From Apoda limacodes (Eukaryota > Arthropoda > Insecta > Lepidoptera > Limacodidae): a DNA stretch of 64,000 bases. A program made the position numbers and the translations under genes. Of this stretch, positions 51,798 through 61,818 are shown in pieces. Positions within the stretch are counted from its first letter, which is position 1; the number at the start of each line of letters is the position of its first letter. The DNA is taken from the NCBI GenBank assembly GCA_946406115.1, contig OX291551.1:10106001-10170000 (forward strand), given 5' to 3'. The notes below the pieces were generated by a model. It was not told the origin of the DNA. It saw only the letters and a list, made by a program, of their open reading frames with translations, and ran no database searches.

Positions 51798-54554
51798 AGA
51801 ATGAATTCCCTGCCGATGGCGAGCGGTGCGATGGTAGAAAGTAGCCGTGGGCATCATTTCGAACAATTCCTCAGAACACAACCCATTGTACAAGCGGTAG
51901 AACACACACAGTGAGGCAAAGTCTCTCCTCAGACTTAAGGGCTCGATACCGCAAGTGAGTTTGGGATCGTCGACAATTCTCACAGCCCGTCGTTGAACCG
52001 AGTCAAAAGGGTCAAGCTGGTATCCGGGTGCACCTGCCCAGAGATGGCAGCAGTACTCCATATGGGGCCGAACTTGCGACTTGTAAAGTAACAACCTTTG
52101 CCCCGACGTGAAGTACTGCTTCGCTCTGTTGAGTACACCAAGTTTTTTGGACGCCAGCTTTACCTTATCTTGTAAATGATCTCGGAACTGAACATCGCTG
52201 GAGATGTCGACACCAAGGATCCCAATGCTCTTGGAGATGGAGAGGGGAGTGTTCTGGAATTGTGGGACCACAGTGAATGGAGTTTTCTTAGCGGTGAACG
52301 CGCACACTTGTGTCTTTGTAGGGTTGAATCGGACCAAGTTTACCCGTCCCCAGTCAGAGACCTGGGACAGTGTGGTCTCGATTTGAGACACAAGTTCTCC
52401 GCGGTTTTCCTCCACAAGGGAACGAGGGATGTTTGCACGACCCGTGTAAAAAGTGTCTCCAGTACTGTCATCTGCATAGCAATGTATGTTGTTGATGTCC
52501 AACATGTCATTGATATGCAGTAGAAACAGCGTAGGAGACAGCACAGAGCCTTGCGGGACACCAGCATTAATGTCCATGCTATCAGAGCAACTACCGTCAA
52601 CTACAGTTCGTATGCGTCTGCCGGACAAAAAGCTAGCCACCCATTTGCACAAACCCTCGGGCACTCCGTAAGATGGCAACTTCGATAGAAGACCGCGGTG
52701 CCAGACCCGATCGAACGCCTTCGCTATGTCCAGGCTACATGCCAATGCCTCCCCCTGACTCTCAATGGCTAGTGCCCATCGGTGTGTGAGATACACTAGA
52801 AGGTCACCAGTCGAGCGACCGTGGCGAAAGCCATATTGACGGTCACTGACCAGATCGTGTACTTCTAGGTATCTTAGAAGCTGTGTGTTGATCACACGCT
52901 CCATCACCTTAGAGAGGAGAGAGGTAATAGCGATAGGCCTGTAATTCGATGGATCTGATCTATCGCCCTTTTTGGGCACCGGGTGCACATTCGCAGTCTT
53001 CCATGTAGACGGAAATTGCCTAGTGTGGTAGGAAAGCGCGAAGAGGCGCGTGAGTACAGGACATAACTCAGGAGCACACTGCTTAAGCACCACTGCTGGT
53101 ATAACGTCTGGCCCACTCGACTTACGAACGTCTAGAGAAAGCAACGCCCGCCTGACCTCCCGCTGCGTTATGGAGATTTCCGGCATGGACTTACCGCACC
53201 ACGGTATAGTAGGTGGTACAGCGCCTTCATCGTTCATATTCGAGTTCGAGGCAAAGAGACTGCCCAGTAGATCGGCTTTCTCTTTAGCACTATGGGCCAA
53301 GTCACCATCGGTCTTTCGCAGTGGTGGTAACGACGACTGGCAGAAGTTCCCTTCGGCAGCTTTGGCAAGCGACCAGAAAGCACGACTCCCAGAAGGATAG
53401 CTCGCAAGTCGCCCACCTATTTTGCCGATGAATTGGAATTTTGCTCTGGCAGTTGCTTTCTTACTGAACCTCGAGGCAGCATTTAATTTGCGTTTTAACT
53501 CAGAAATATTCGGATCCTTATTATAACGAGCCGTGGTCCAAGCCTCATATGCATTTTGCTTAAGAATTTTAGCTTTTCTGCAAGACCTATTAAACCACGG
53601 TCGTTTTTTGACGCCGGCAGCTACTCGCGGGTTAGGAATATAGCATTCCATACCAGCAAGGATTGTCTCAGTGACTGCGGCTGCGCAGACGTCAGGATCT
53701 TCTGAGTTAAAGCAGATCTGCCTCCACGGGTACGATGCGTAAAATTCACGCAATCCATCCCAGTCTGCCGACTTATAGTGCCACACACGACGCCAGTTAG
53801 TTGGCCCAGAAGGATCAGGTTGTGTGCATGACACTTGAGTCCGAACGAGACAGTGGTCCGAGGAGCCAAGAGGCGCATCCACTGAGACGGAGTACCCGTC
53901 CGGACGAGTAGTCAGCAGAAGGTCCAGTAAGGAGCTCGTATGTTCCTCTATATCTGGTATTCTCGTTGGAGAAAGTACCAGCTGAGAGAATCCATAGGTC
54001 AGAGCAAATTCATGAGCAGATATCCCAGCATAGTTATTGGTTCGAGAACTGAGCCACTCGCGATGGTGGGCGTTAAAGTCTCCCAAAATAACTAGTTCTG
54101 CTGTGGGATATTGCTCTAGAACTTTGTCAGTCGTCAAACTCAGGTGCGTGAAGAGTCGAGTTACGTCCGTGTCACCGCTATGAGACCTGTATAGGCACGC
54201 ATAGATACGAGTGTGGCCGCCGTAATCTACGCGCACCCACAATATCGACAGGTCCCTGTCTTCAAGGCTATGAAGGCGGCGACAGCAGATATCCTCCCGG
54301 ACGAACATACATACACCGGCACGACTCATAAAATTGTGTTCGAGTTTGTAGCCGGGATAATGAAGGTATGATGTGTCGGCCGGGCAGGATATCTGCGTCT
54401 CCGTTAGAAAAAGAATGGTCGGCTGCGCAGTTTCGAGATGGTGGTGGACTGCGTTAAGATTTGCGTGAATACCCCTGATGTTGCAAAAATCCACATTATA
54501 TGTGGATGGAGTAGCCGCTGTGCAAACTCTTTTCTTTTTCTGTCTTCTGGCCAT
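51723..54554 (-). CDS. LINE-A ORF: AP endonuclease plus reverse transcriptase (943 codons, chimeric C-terminus)
   Basis: An open frame encodes a nickase and a reverse transcriptase for target-primed integration. The APE-type endonuclease (about residues 15-240) has NIRGIHAN, FLTETQ, GDFNAHH at 158-164 and SSDH at 231-234. The RT (about 440-720) has SSGPDVIPAVVLK, KGDRSDPSNYRPIAI, QYGFRHGRSTGDLLVYL, SLDIAKAFDRVWH, GVPQGSVLSPTLF and YADD at 693-696, so all catalytic residues are present. No RNase H domain. It fits the Jockey/CR1 group of insect LINEs. The last ~25 residues (from about SSKRCTKKVK) are read from the adjacent palindrome, not the LINE; other copies show the natural ending continuing to RNFLPRTLRLWN. 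An upstream in-frame start choice other than 54554 is possible because no separate ORF1 is seen. Confidence 0.93.
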   Translation of the reverse strand: MARRQKKKRVCTAATPSTYNVDFCNIRGIHANLNAVHHHLETAQPTILFLTETQISCPADTSYLHYPGYKLEHNFMSRAGVCMFVREDICCRRLHSLEDRDLSILWVRVDYGGHTRIYACLYRSHSGDTDVTRLFTHLSLTTDKVLEQYPTAELVILGDFNAHHREWLSSRTNNYAGISAHEFALTYGFSQLVLSPTRIPDIEEHTSSLLDLLLTTRPDGYSVSVDAPLGSSDHCLVRTQVSCTQPDPSGPTNWRRVWHYKSADWDGLREFYASYPWRQICFNSEDPDVCAAAVTETILAGMECYIPNPRVAAGVKKRPWFNRSCRKAKILKQNAYEAWTTARYNKDPNISELKRKLNAASRFSKKATARAKFQFIGKIGGRLASYPSGSRAFWSLAKAAEGNFCQSSLPPLRKTDGDLAHSAKEKADLLGSLFASNSNMNDEGAVPPTIPWCGKSMPEISITQREVRRALLSLDVRKSSGPDVIPAVVLKQCAPELCPVLTRLFALSYHTRQFPSTWKTANVHPVPKKGDRSDPSNYRPIAITSLLSKVMERVINTQLLRYLEVHDLVSDRQYGFRHGRSTGDLLVYLTHRWALAIESQGEALACSLDIAKAFDRVWHRGLLSKLPSYGVPEGLCKWVASFLSGRRIRTVVDGSCSDSMDINAGVPQGSVLSPTLFLLHINDMLDINNIHCYADDSTGDTFYTGRANIPRSLVEENRGELVSQIETTLSQVSDWGRVNLVRFNPTKTQVCAFTAKKTPFTVVPQFQNTPLSISKSIGILGVDISSDVQFRDHLQDKVKLASKKLGVLNRAKQYFTSGQRLLLYKSQVRPHMEYCCHLWAGAPGYQLDPFDSVQRRAVRIVDDPKLTCGIEPLSLRRDFASLCVFYRLYNGLCSEELFEMMPTATFYHRTARHRQGIHSSKRCTKKVKIITYFQKSDLDYSLK

Positions 54555-55159
54555 AATATATATAAAAAAAAGTTACTAAGACTAAGGATGAGGATTCACT
54601 GCACAGACAGCATAGAGGGCAAAGGGTGCGGTTCTAAGACTGCCGAAGCTCGCCACAGATGATACGGTTGCTGGCACGGCGGGCGGAAGGGCCCCTGATC
54701 CCCCTCTGTTGTAGTAGCCGGGTCCACTCCGGTCTCCTTCTCCGGCACGACTACCACTTCAGATACTTTACACAGGCTGGCGAATCAGCCTCCCAGGGCG
54801 GAGATTAAGTGATCCCTGGGTTCGGGATCCCGTTCAACCTGCGGGCGGCCAGCGGTCAGCCGTTTCATCAGGTCTCCCTGACCGCCGAACCAGCACGCCG
54901 CGTCTATGCCGAGTATGACAGCAACAAGCACCGCCGGTCCTCCGCTGTCCGTGCAGCGAATCCTCAAAGAGCTCTGGCAACCTTACTCACCGCCAGGAAC
55001 ACAACACTACTCAATGTTAGTGTTATTATGGCCGCGGTTTTCTGTAAGGTGGAGGTACTTCCCCAGTTCGGGCCGCTCATTCGAGCAAGTACTCGCTATG
55101 CCCTGCTTAGTTGTTCGGGTGGCTTATTCGAGCGAGTACTTGCAGTGCCCTACCTCTCT
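51799..55159 (-). mobile_element. LINE-A, nearly complete element lacking its 3' end
   Basis: About 3.36 kb on the minus strand: a 5' region with two 47-bp tandem units (55066-55159), roughly 500 bp of GC-rich leader that reads openly in parts (VVVPEKETGVDPATTTEGD, then QGPFRPPCQQPYHLWRAS), and the EN-RT ORF. The copy ends abruptly at 51799 within the ORF; the true C-terminus, 3' UTR (ACCATCAGGCGGACCG) and A-tail are missing. It cannot prime its own reverse transcription from the usual tail and is probably immobile despite the open ORF. It may be the youngest copy in the window. Confidence 0.9.
55066..55159 (-). promoter_or_regulatory. Two 47-bp tandem units at the 5' end of LINE-A
   Basis: Units at 55066-55112 and 55113-55159 (plus-strand coordinates) share GTTCGGG, ATTCGAGC(A/G)AGTACT and (A/G)TGCCCT. 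Tandem repeats at the 5' end of non-LTR elements often carry the internal promoter; that role is inferred from position only. Confidence 0.5.
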
Positions 55160-55611
55160 TAAATGCGACATTTAATATGGATTTCTGGTGCAGGCTGAAT
55201 TTTTCAAGGATTCGAATGCTTGCATAACAATTCAAAAGCCCTGTATAACGTAATTTGTGTCAGGTAAAACCGCTTAAGCCAAAATCACAAAATAATTTCT
55301 ATGTGTAAATTCCATCTTTTCTAAAATTGCATAAAATTAGTGTCGAATCAATCACATCAAATTCAAAGTTCACCTAAGCTTAGGACATTAAGCGACACAA
55401 AACTCTCAAACGGCTCAGATGCTACGAAACTTAGTTCAAACGACGCAGAAAAATCTGGCGATTCCGCATATATAACTCAATATCAGTCAGGATGTCGCTT
55501 AATACAAATAGCCTGTGAACCCTCATTATAAAACTTGCTGTTTATCATATTAATATGATTGACTTAGCAATGATGTAAAAAAACTTAGTTTTGTGATGAA
55601 AAATAACAAGT
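55160..55611. other. Spacer, no gene seen
   Basis: Mixed AT-rich sequence. The 63-codon frame at 55340-55531 is Ser-rich with no family features; the words ATTAAGCGACAC and GTCGCTTAAT within it are inverted relative to each other. Confidence 0.4.
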
Positions 55612-55775
55612 AACACTTAGGTTGTAGAATAAGATCCTTTCCAAGATTTTGAAAGGGTCGTTAACGCGTAAGTAATAATTCTAAAGTCGCAAACCGTTGG
55701 ATGTGACCACTGCTTAACATCATCTTAACATCACGTGGGCCGTAAGGTTATTTGCCGCCTTGGTCGTATTAAAAT
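55612..55775 (+). mobile_element. LINE-A, decayed 3' tail
   Basis: ACACTTAGGTTGTAGAATAA, GAAAGGGTCGTTAACGCG, GTGACCACTGCTTAACATCA, GGGCCGTAAGGTTATTTGCC and GTCGTATTAAAAT follow the family 3' end with deletions and a small duplication of CATCATCTTAACATCA. Confidence 0.7.
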
Positions 55776-55867
55776 ATGAGTAGCTGTTGTATGTTTATGA
55801 TAGACAAAACTGTGGACTGAAAGTAGGAGGTTTACCGTTGGGAATTTAATGACTTTAAAGTATTCAG

Positions 55868-56464
55868 TTTTTTTTATACCACTAAGGTGGCAAATAAGCT
55901 TACGGTTCTCCAGATGGTTAGCGGTCACCGTAGCTTATGAACGCTTGCAACAGCAGGGTATCACTCGCGCGTTGCCGACCCTTCGAAAAAATATAACAAC
56001 TTCGTTCTTGAAAACCCCATACTGTAGTTCTTAGAGAAAACCTTTAGTTGTGGAATAAGCAGGGAGCTCATTAAGCGTTCGCGTGAGGAAATTTGTCTGA
56101 AACCGCACTGTACGCCACCATTTCGGTTTTATACTGTGTGTTTTTTTCGAACGTATCCGAATCCGTTTTACTAATTCCCTGCCGATGGCGAGCAGTGTGA
56201 TGATAGAAATAAGCCGTAAACATCATTTCGAACAATTACTCAGAACACATCCCACTGTACAAGCGGTAGAATACAAACAGGGAGGGAGGGAGGTAAAGAC
56301 TTTCCTCAGATTTAAGGGCTCGATACGGCAAGTGAGTTTGGGATCGTCGACAATTCTCACAGCCCGTCGTTGAACCGAGTCGAAAGAGCTAAGCTGGTAT
56401 CCAGGGATGGCAGCAGTATTCCAAATAGGGCCGGACTTGCGACTTGTAAAGCAGCAAAGTCTGC
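55868..56464 (-). pseudogene. LINE-A, 3' part with complete tail
   Basis: Minus-strand copy from the coding region near GACTTGTAAAGCAGCAAAG (56464) to the 3' terminus TACCACTAAGGTGGCAAATA with its A-tail (T-run 55868-55875). About 50 bp of foreign sequence sits at 56125-56175. Frames broken, including a (GGGA)n expansion at 56280-56292. Confidence 0.87.
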
Positions 56465-56639
56465 CGTTTTTAAAGCAAAAGTTTTAAGATTTTTTAGTCA
56501 TTAACGTATAATGTGACAGTTAAATCCCCAAAAAAATACACATCTACTTCATAATGTGGCCCTACTTTTGCCACTTGAGTCCCTATTCATGACAGATGGT
56601 TAGCCCATTACCTTAATTCTGATACAGTGTATCTGGACT

Positions 56640-56910
56640 AACATGACTTTATATAACAGAGAGCTTTTGTCCGCTGTTTCGCCCACCCCAAATTCGGTTA
56701 TTGGTTTACAATTGCAATGGCAAATTCTCAATTATTGAAAAAAAAAACCAACTGACACTTGACGTTTTCCAGTAGCCTATGTCCTTTCTTGGCACTCAAA
56801 CTATCTCCGTGCCAAATTTCATCTTCATCGTTACAGCAGTTTAAGCGTAAAGAGGTAACAGACAAACAGACAGAGTTACCTTTGCATTTATAATATTAGT
56901 ATGGATCTTA
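56640..56910 (-). repeat. Dispersed repeat D2, reverse copy
   Basis: Contains, as reverse complement, the landmarks CATTTATAATATTAGTATGG, GTTTAAGCGTAAAGAGGTAA, CAAACTATCTCCGTGCC, AATTTCATCTT and CACTTGACGTTTTCCAGTAG that also occur in the copy at 29770-30150. Confidence 0.6.
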
Positions 56911-57879
56911 CAGGATTTAAATTATAGAGAGGTACATCGTCTGAACATTGAATCACTATTAAATGTCATAGCCAATTTATAGTGAGAAATTATTTTTAAA
57001 CTAAAACAAATAACCACTTAAGTTCCGATTCTTATTAATTTACTGTTTTTCTCAATATTGATAAAAGTTTGTCTATACCGCAGGGTAAAATTTTGGAAAC
57101 CAACCACTTTATTTCTATGGGTGTAGCCTGGTGGGCTGCAGCATCCTTTAGTATAACATCATAACATTACGATTTCTTTTTTGACTGTTAAAAATATGAG
57201 TCTCAAGATTTTTAACTTCGCCACATGTCTATCAGCAGGTAAATGATCTAGAAATAACGTGATAGTTTTCGGAAACCTCACACTGCGGCATAGACAAGCA
57301 TTTTTTAAGGAATATTGAGTAAAAAATAAAGAAAAAAGGTCACTGCTCCACCAAAGTGGACGGAGCGTTGTACGCTTTGCTTTCTGATACGAAGTTTCTA
57401 CTCTAGAATGTATCTGCTCCATCGACTGTCACTCCTTCAAACAAGCACATAGCCATTTTAACTTTGCTGATACTGAGAAGTATGTCAATGAATTTTGTTC
57501 TCTTCCAAATATCTTCATTTTTGAAATTTAATGCATCTCATTTCAAAATTAAGGCTTGTGGACTAACTCCGATGTAATGTCCACGTTACGGCAGCGTATG
57601 TCATTTTCCTTTAGAATCAATTGGTTTAAGTTACGAGAAGACTTAACAAAGCTTACTAAATGCTGCCCACGTTACGTCCTCCCATCGACTTTCTTCTCGG
57701 AGTTGTTCTGTCCAAAATAGATTGACGACGCCAAAGGCACACAAAACCCTAGACTACGCTCATCTGTTAGCTATTAGGTTAAAGTGCTTAGCAGTGAAAC
57801 TGATGTTTTGAAGTTTTTAGGGATCTGTTGGAAAAATCTAGCCCCTCTAGTTTTCTAATGTTTGTCCAAACATTACAAA
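56911..57879. other. Unassigned sequence
   Basis: 57050-57850 is less AT-rich than its flanks and has several interrupted minus-strand frames (87 codons at 57159-57422, preceded upstream by KRTKFIDILLSISKVKMAMC in another frame). It looks like a decayed coding region of an element or gene that I cannot identify. Confidence 0.35.
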
Positions 57880-58545
57880 CCAAATAAGTGTGAGTCTGAC
57901 TCGCGGAGCAAGAGTTTCGCTCAAAATTGTTACAAAAGGAAAATCGAATTAACGCAAACACTTATATTTATAGTTGTAAAAATGTTCTTCAATGCATACG
58001 TCGCTGTCAATTCTCCAATTGCAAATAGGTTTGTAATCTTTTTGATATCAAATGTGATATCAAGGTATTCCACACAAAATATTCCCAATAAATTGACTAT
58101 ACAAATTAACGACTTTCGTCTGGAGTACCAGACTCTAGGATTCTAGAGAAAAATTTATGCAAGTACTTTCACGGGTCTCGGGTAAGACATGTATCGATTT
58201 TTCTCTCGAATTTTAGTCTGACTTACTTGAGACTTATCTTAATAAGCTTTCTTGGTTCTTGCAAAATTTCATAATTATAGGTCAATTGGAAGTGGTAATT
58301 TCTTGGTAAGTATCAAATAAGCTGCAGTAATGACTTTTTTGCTTGACATAAAAGCTTGATTTTTTACAGCTTCAAGAGATCACATACCTAAGTAATAGCA
58401 GTTATTAATTTCAAGTTGATACCTATACGCGTTCCTGGGAAAAGGAGCTTTGGCAGACTGACAGATGGACAACAAAGTGCATCTATCATATAAGGGTTTC
58501 GTTTGTTTTCCTTTAGAGGTACGGAACCCTTAAAAATGCCCCTAA
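57880..58545 (+). repeat. Dispersed repeat D1, long copy
   Basis: Starts AATAAGTGTGAGTCTGACTC GCGGAGCAAG and ends GAGGTACGGAACCCTTAAAAA, with GGCAGACTGACAGATGGACA before the end. Length and order match the copy at 3528-4051. Confidence 0.6.
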
Positions 58546-60362
58546 AGCAGACATACTAAAACAAACATTGAGCTAAACACAGTCGCGTTTTGAAGTTGAA
58601 TGCCAAAGATTTGCAGTTAAGATGTTGAAATTTTCTATTGGCACCGGACAGTAAAAAAGTGTCCAAAGAATCTCATATTTTACAGTTTCTTGCATAGTTT
58701 TAATGACAGACTACTTCGGATATTGAAGAAAAGTTTTATCTGCCTTTTGAGAACTTAGAAACTTACAGGTAACGCCACGTGTAATTCTGAATAATCTGGC
58801 CTGAGTAAGATGATTTACATTTGTTTTCGACTAAGCCATGGGCTAGATGACCGTCTTATCATTAATCAGCCAATAATATGAAGCTCCCTGTTAAAAACAC
58901 CGCACCGCTTCGTTTTACAAACGCGAAAAGTGCGATCATAACTGGAGGGTTGAAAAATTGAGGATACGCCTCGTTCTTACATGAGCAAAATTAAATTCTA
59001 ATTTTATCGAAAAGACTATTAAGTAAGTTATAAGTAAGTTAGTAACGTGTCATTATATTCATTTATAACACGTTTATGATAGTTGATGTTTACCATGATA
59101 TTTTTCTAATCTATAATTAACCTTATCGTCTAAGAGATAAGAGCATTTTTGGTAACCATCGCCGGGAAGGCTATTTTAATATGTAGGTTTATACTATTCC
59201 TGTGATGGGGATCGAGGTCATCTGCTCGCATGGTGTTGGTGCGTTCGGTAGATACAGCCGTTCAAAGTGGGGTTATGGTAACAAAAATGTTACTATCGCC
59301 GGGAACGATGACAAAAGAACAGTATTATAATATGCACAATACCTATGTAAACTGTAAAAAAGCTGGCTTCGGTAGTGCGTTTAGTAATTATAGCCAATCT
59401 AAGAAACCTTTCGTAGAAAATCAAAGTGGCAATGGCATGGTTTTTGTAGTTTCTTTTTATTGTATGTATATAATCTGTAGTTCTTAATCATCATTGTCAC
59501 CATATCAGCCTATTTCAGACATAAGCCTCCTCAAAAGTACGTCATTCTGTCCGGTCCACTGTCTTCCGCAATACAGCCACCTCTAAAATTCATCGGTCGA
59601 TTGGGCTGGAGGCTTTGACTTCCGGTACGTAGTATTTACTCTAAGACATAACTACTCCATCAGCAATCGGATCTCCGAAAGCCTTCTACTAGCCTTCTGT
59701 AGTACGTGTTTTAGCTCACTATCAATAAATTGCTTGTCACATGGGTCATATGAGCGGTTTTACATTATAATTATCTTTTTGTTTAGATTTTTTATGTATA
59801 AGTGTTTACAGTATAAATCAAAATAAATCTTTTATTACCATATCCTAAAACCAGTAGTTTTAGCAAATACTAGAGAATTTATTCGTACGTTAAAGCAATC
59901 GATTGATTCAGTCAACAAAATCGAATACATAATTTACTATTGTAACCTTATGTAAAAGCGAAAAAAGAAAAATTTTAGCAACTTCTTAGTTCATGTCCAC
60001 ATTATTGTCATCGTCCAATTTTTCTTGACATAATGATGATAAAAATATGATGTTGAGCTCCCCTCCGGATATCCTATGGATATTGTGCTATCCGGCGTCA
60101 CAATAAGAACCTCGTGATAAATTTGTACCGGGAAATGCGTCTTGATTGATATTCGCTGAAGTACTGTAAGTGGATGAAAAAAAACATGTTAAAAATTGTT
60201 TATAAATATGGAAATGAATTAGAATATAGAATATATATATGTAATAACAAATTATAAAAAACTGGTATGTAACATTGTTTTTACGGGGTACATTAAGAAA
60301 GTATTAGGAAAATATTTGTACTATTAGAGCTAAGTGTATCTAAGTACAGTTCGATGCAAATT
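58546..60362. other. Spacer with a worn RTE piece and an unassigned ORF
   Basis: A plus-strand frame of 85 codons at 59230-59487 (TKMLLSPGTMTKEQYYNMHN, then KKAGFGSAFSNYSQS) has a protein-like composition but no recognised family. The RTE-like piece at 59495-59745 is listed separately. The remainder is AT-rich. Confidence 0.4.
59495..59745 (-). pseudogene. RTE-like LINE 3' end, highly degenerate
   Basis: Read on the plus strand, TATCAGCCTATTTCAGACAT AAGCCTCCTC, TTCGGTACGTAGT-like and CATCAGCAATCGGATCTCCG follow the usual order of the reverse complement of a moth RTE 3' region, with many changes. Assignment is by overall order, not by long identity. Confidence 0.35.
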
Positions 60363-60704
60363 TCATGCATAAAAAAAACTGACCTTGTAATTTAATTCCC
60401 GATTGTATTGAATCAGCATTGGATTCAATCTCATAATGTGTAAACATGATACCAAAGCAATAAGGCTGCTGAAGTTACCTAATGTTACTTTTCCAACGCA
60501 TACATAATGTAATCGAGTTTGAAAGCACAAGGCCAGCCACCATGAAGTTAGCATTGAACCAATCAGAAAATAGATTTTAGACGTAAGGCCTATTAGGTAG
60601 TTATGTAGTAATGTAATACTGTTATTTTTATGTAATGTAACAACTAAATATTGGGTCAAAATAACGAGTGAATGGGCAGAACAAATTAAGCATAAATATT
60701 TCAT
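60363..60704 (-). CDS. Candidate exon of a multi-pass membrane protein
   Basis: A 113-codon minus-strand frame with three hydrophobic segments (LICSAHSLVILTQYLVVTL, IYFLIGSMLTSWWLALCF, LGNFSSLIALVSCLHIM) and charged/polar loops. Just before its stop there is a good 5' splice site, ACAAG|GTCAGT (GT at about 60383-60382), after a polar end QYNRELNYK. Together these suggest a coding exon, for example of an insect gustatory or odorant receptor, but I see no signature motif. Could also be chance in AT-rich DNA. Confidence 0.3.
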   Translation of the reverse strand: MKYLCLICSAHSLVILTQYLVVTLHKNNSITLLHNYLIGLTSKIYFLIGSMLTSWWLALCFQTRLHYVCVGKVTLGNFSSLIALVSCLHIMRLNPMLIQYNRELNYKVSFFYA

Positions 60705-61451
60705 TTAAGTCATAAAAATAGGTTATGTTATTAACAAGTTACAAAAAGTAAAAAAAAACGAAAGTAAATAAAGGTTATCTTTCTATAGCAAAATCTTAAT
60801 ATTTTCTTTTCTGTAAGCGTGCACCAAGTTATGCAGCGTAAATCATAGGGCGACGTGCATAATAATATAATAAAATAGGGCTTCGATACTTTGTTTATTG
60901 TTTTGATGAGTCAGCCGTTTCATCCCTCTATCGTGCAGGCATTAGCTCGAGGGGGTGAACGGGGGTAAGCCCGCATATGGTGTTTCTGCTGAAAAATAAC
61001 TTAAAATGTTTTCTTGTTTCTTCAGGTGATATGGAAGGTATATTTTTTCAAGATTTAGAAGACCTTACCAAAGTAATTGCAAAGTTGAAAAAAATATGAA
61101 CCCATTCCTCCCCACTGTCATATTTTTAGGACACAATTTTCAAAATTTCTTTTTACGTTTTAGAACTTTTATTTTTATTATTTCTGATAAAATTCATATT
61201 TTTACACTATTTATCTCATAAAATAATTTTTTTTCGCTGTAAAAAATGTTTACGTAATTTAAATGTATTTTTTTAAAATTTATCATTTTTGTTGACTGAA
61301 GGAGAGCATTGAGTTCCGATTGTATATACCGTAAAAGAAAAACGGTACCTACTTCAAAGTACATAAGACTTATTCTTAGATCACTACCAAATATAAAACA
61401 AATAAAAACAAAATATAATTTGTGAACTTTTGAAATACATTCAAAATAAGC
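60705..61451. other. Flank of the piggyBac element with a candidate exon end
   Basis: A strong acceptor GTTTTCTTGTTTCTTCAG ends at 61024 and is followed by an open stretch, DMEGIFFQDLEDLTKVIAKL, ending in TGA at about 61097-61099. CCCCACTGTCATATTTTTAG at 61110-61129 resembles the inner end of the piggyBac element nearby. The minus frame 61194-61520 spans the element end and is not called. Confidence 0.35.
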
Positions 61452-61697
61452 CGTCCTATAAATATGACACCGGGAACAAATCTGTACAATTTGCCGCGAA
61501 AGCGTGTTCGAGACTGTCACGCCAAGTACAGGTTCAAACTGGTCAGTTGTTTGTTTTTGCGGGTCTTGCTTGTGTTTACATTAGTCGATTAGTCTATGCC
61601 GAATACATTACATCTCGTCACACGAAACGATTGTGAGTGATTATTTATCGACCTAGAGTAAAAAAAGTTAATTGTTTACAAGGTTGAGAAATTATAG

Positions 61698-61815
61698 GTA
61701 AGTAAAAATATTTTATTTTTGTTCTTTATCTAATTGTAAACAATATACCTGTCTGTATGATTATAAGTATACGTGTGGCTATATATTAATATTTTCTATT
61801 TTTTATTATTTATAG
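61698..61815 (+). other. Probable 118-nt intron in the piggyBac 5' leader
   Basis: TATAG|GTAAGTAAAA at 61698 is a consensus donor, and ATTTTTTATTATTTATAG ending at 61815 is a consensus acceptor; the transposase ATG follows three bases later at 61819. Length and AT content fit an insect intron. Confidence 0.6.
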
Positions 61816-61818
61816 ATC

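Noticed and set aside
52176..53400. Several plus-strand ORFs of 60-116 codons
   Set aside because: Antisense shadows of the LINE-A reverse transcriptase; the same shadows appear opposite the copy at 44.4-46.1 kb.
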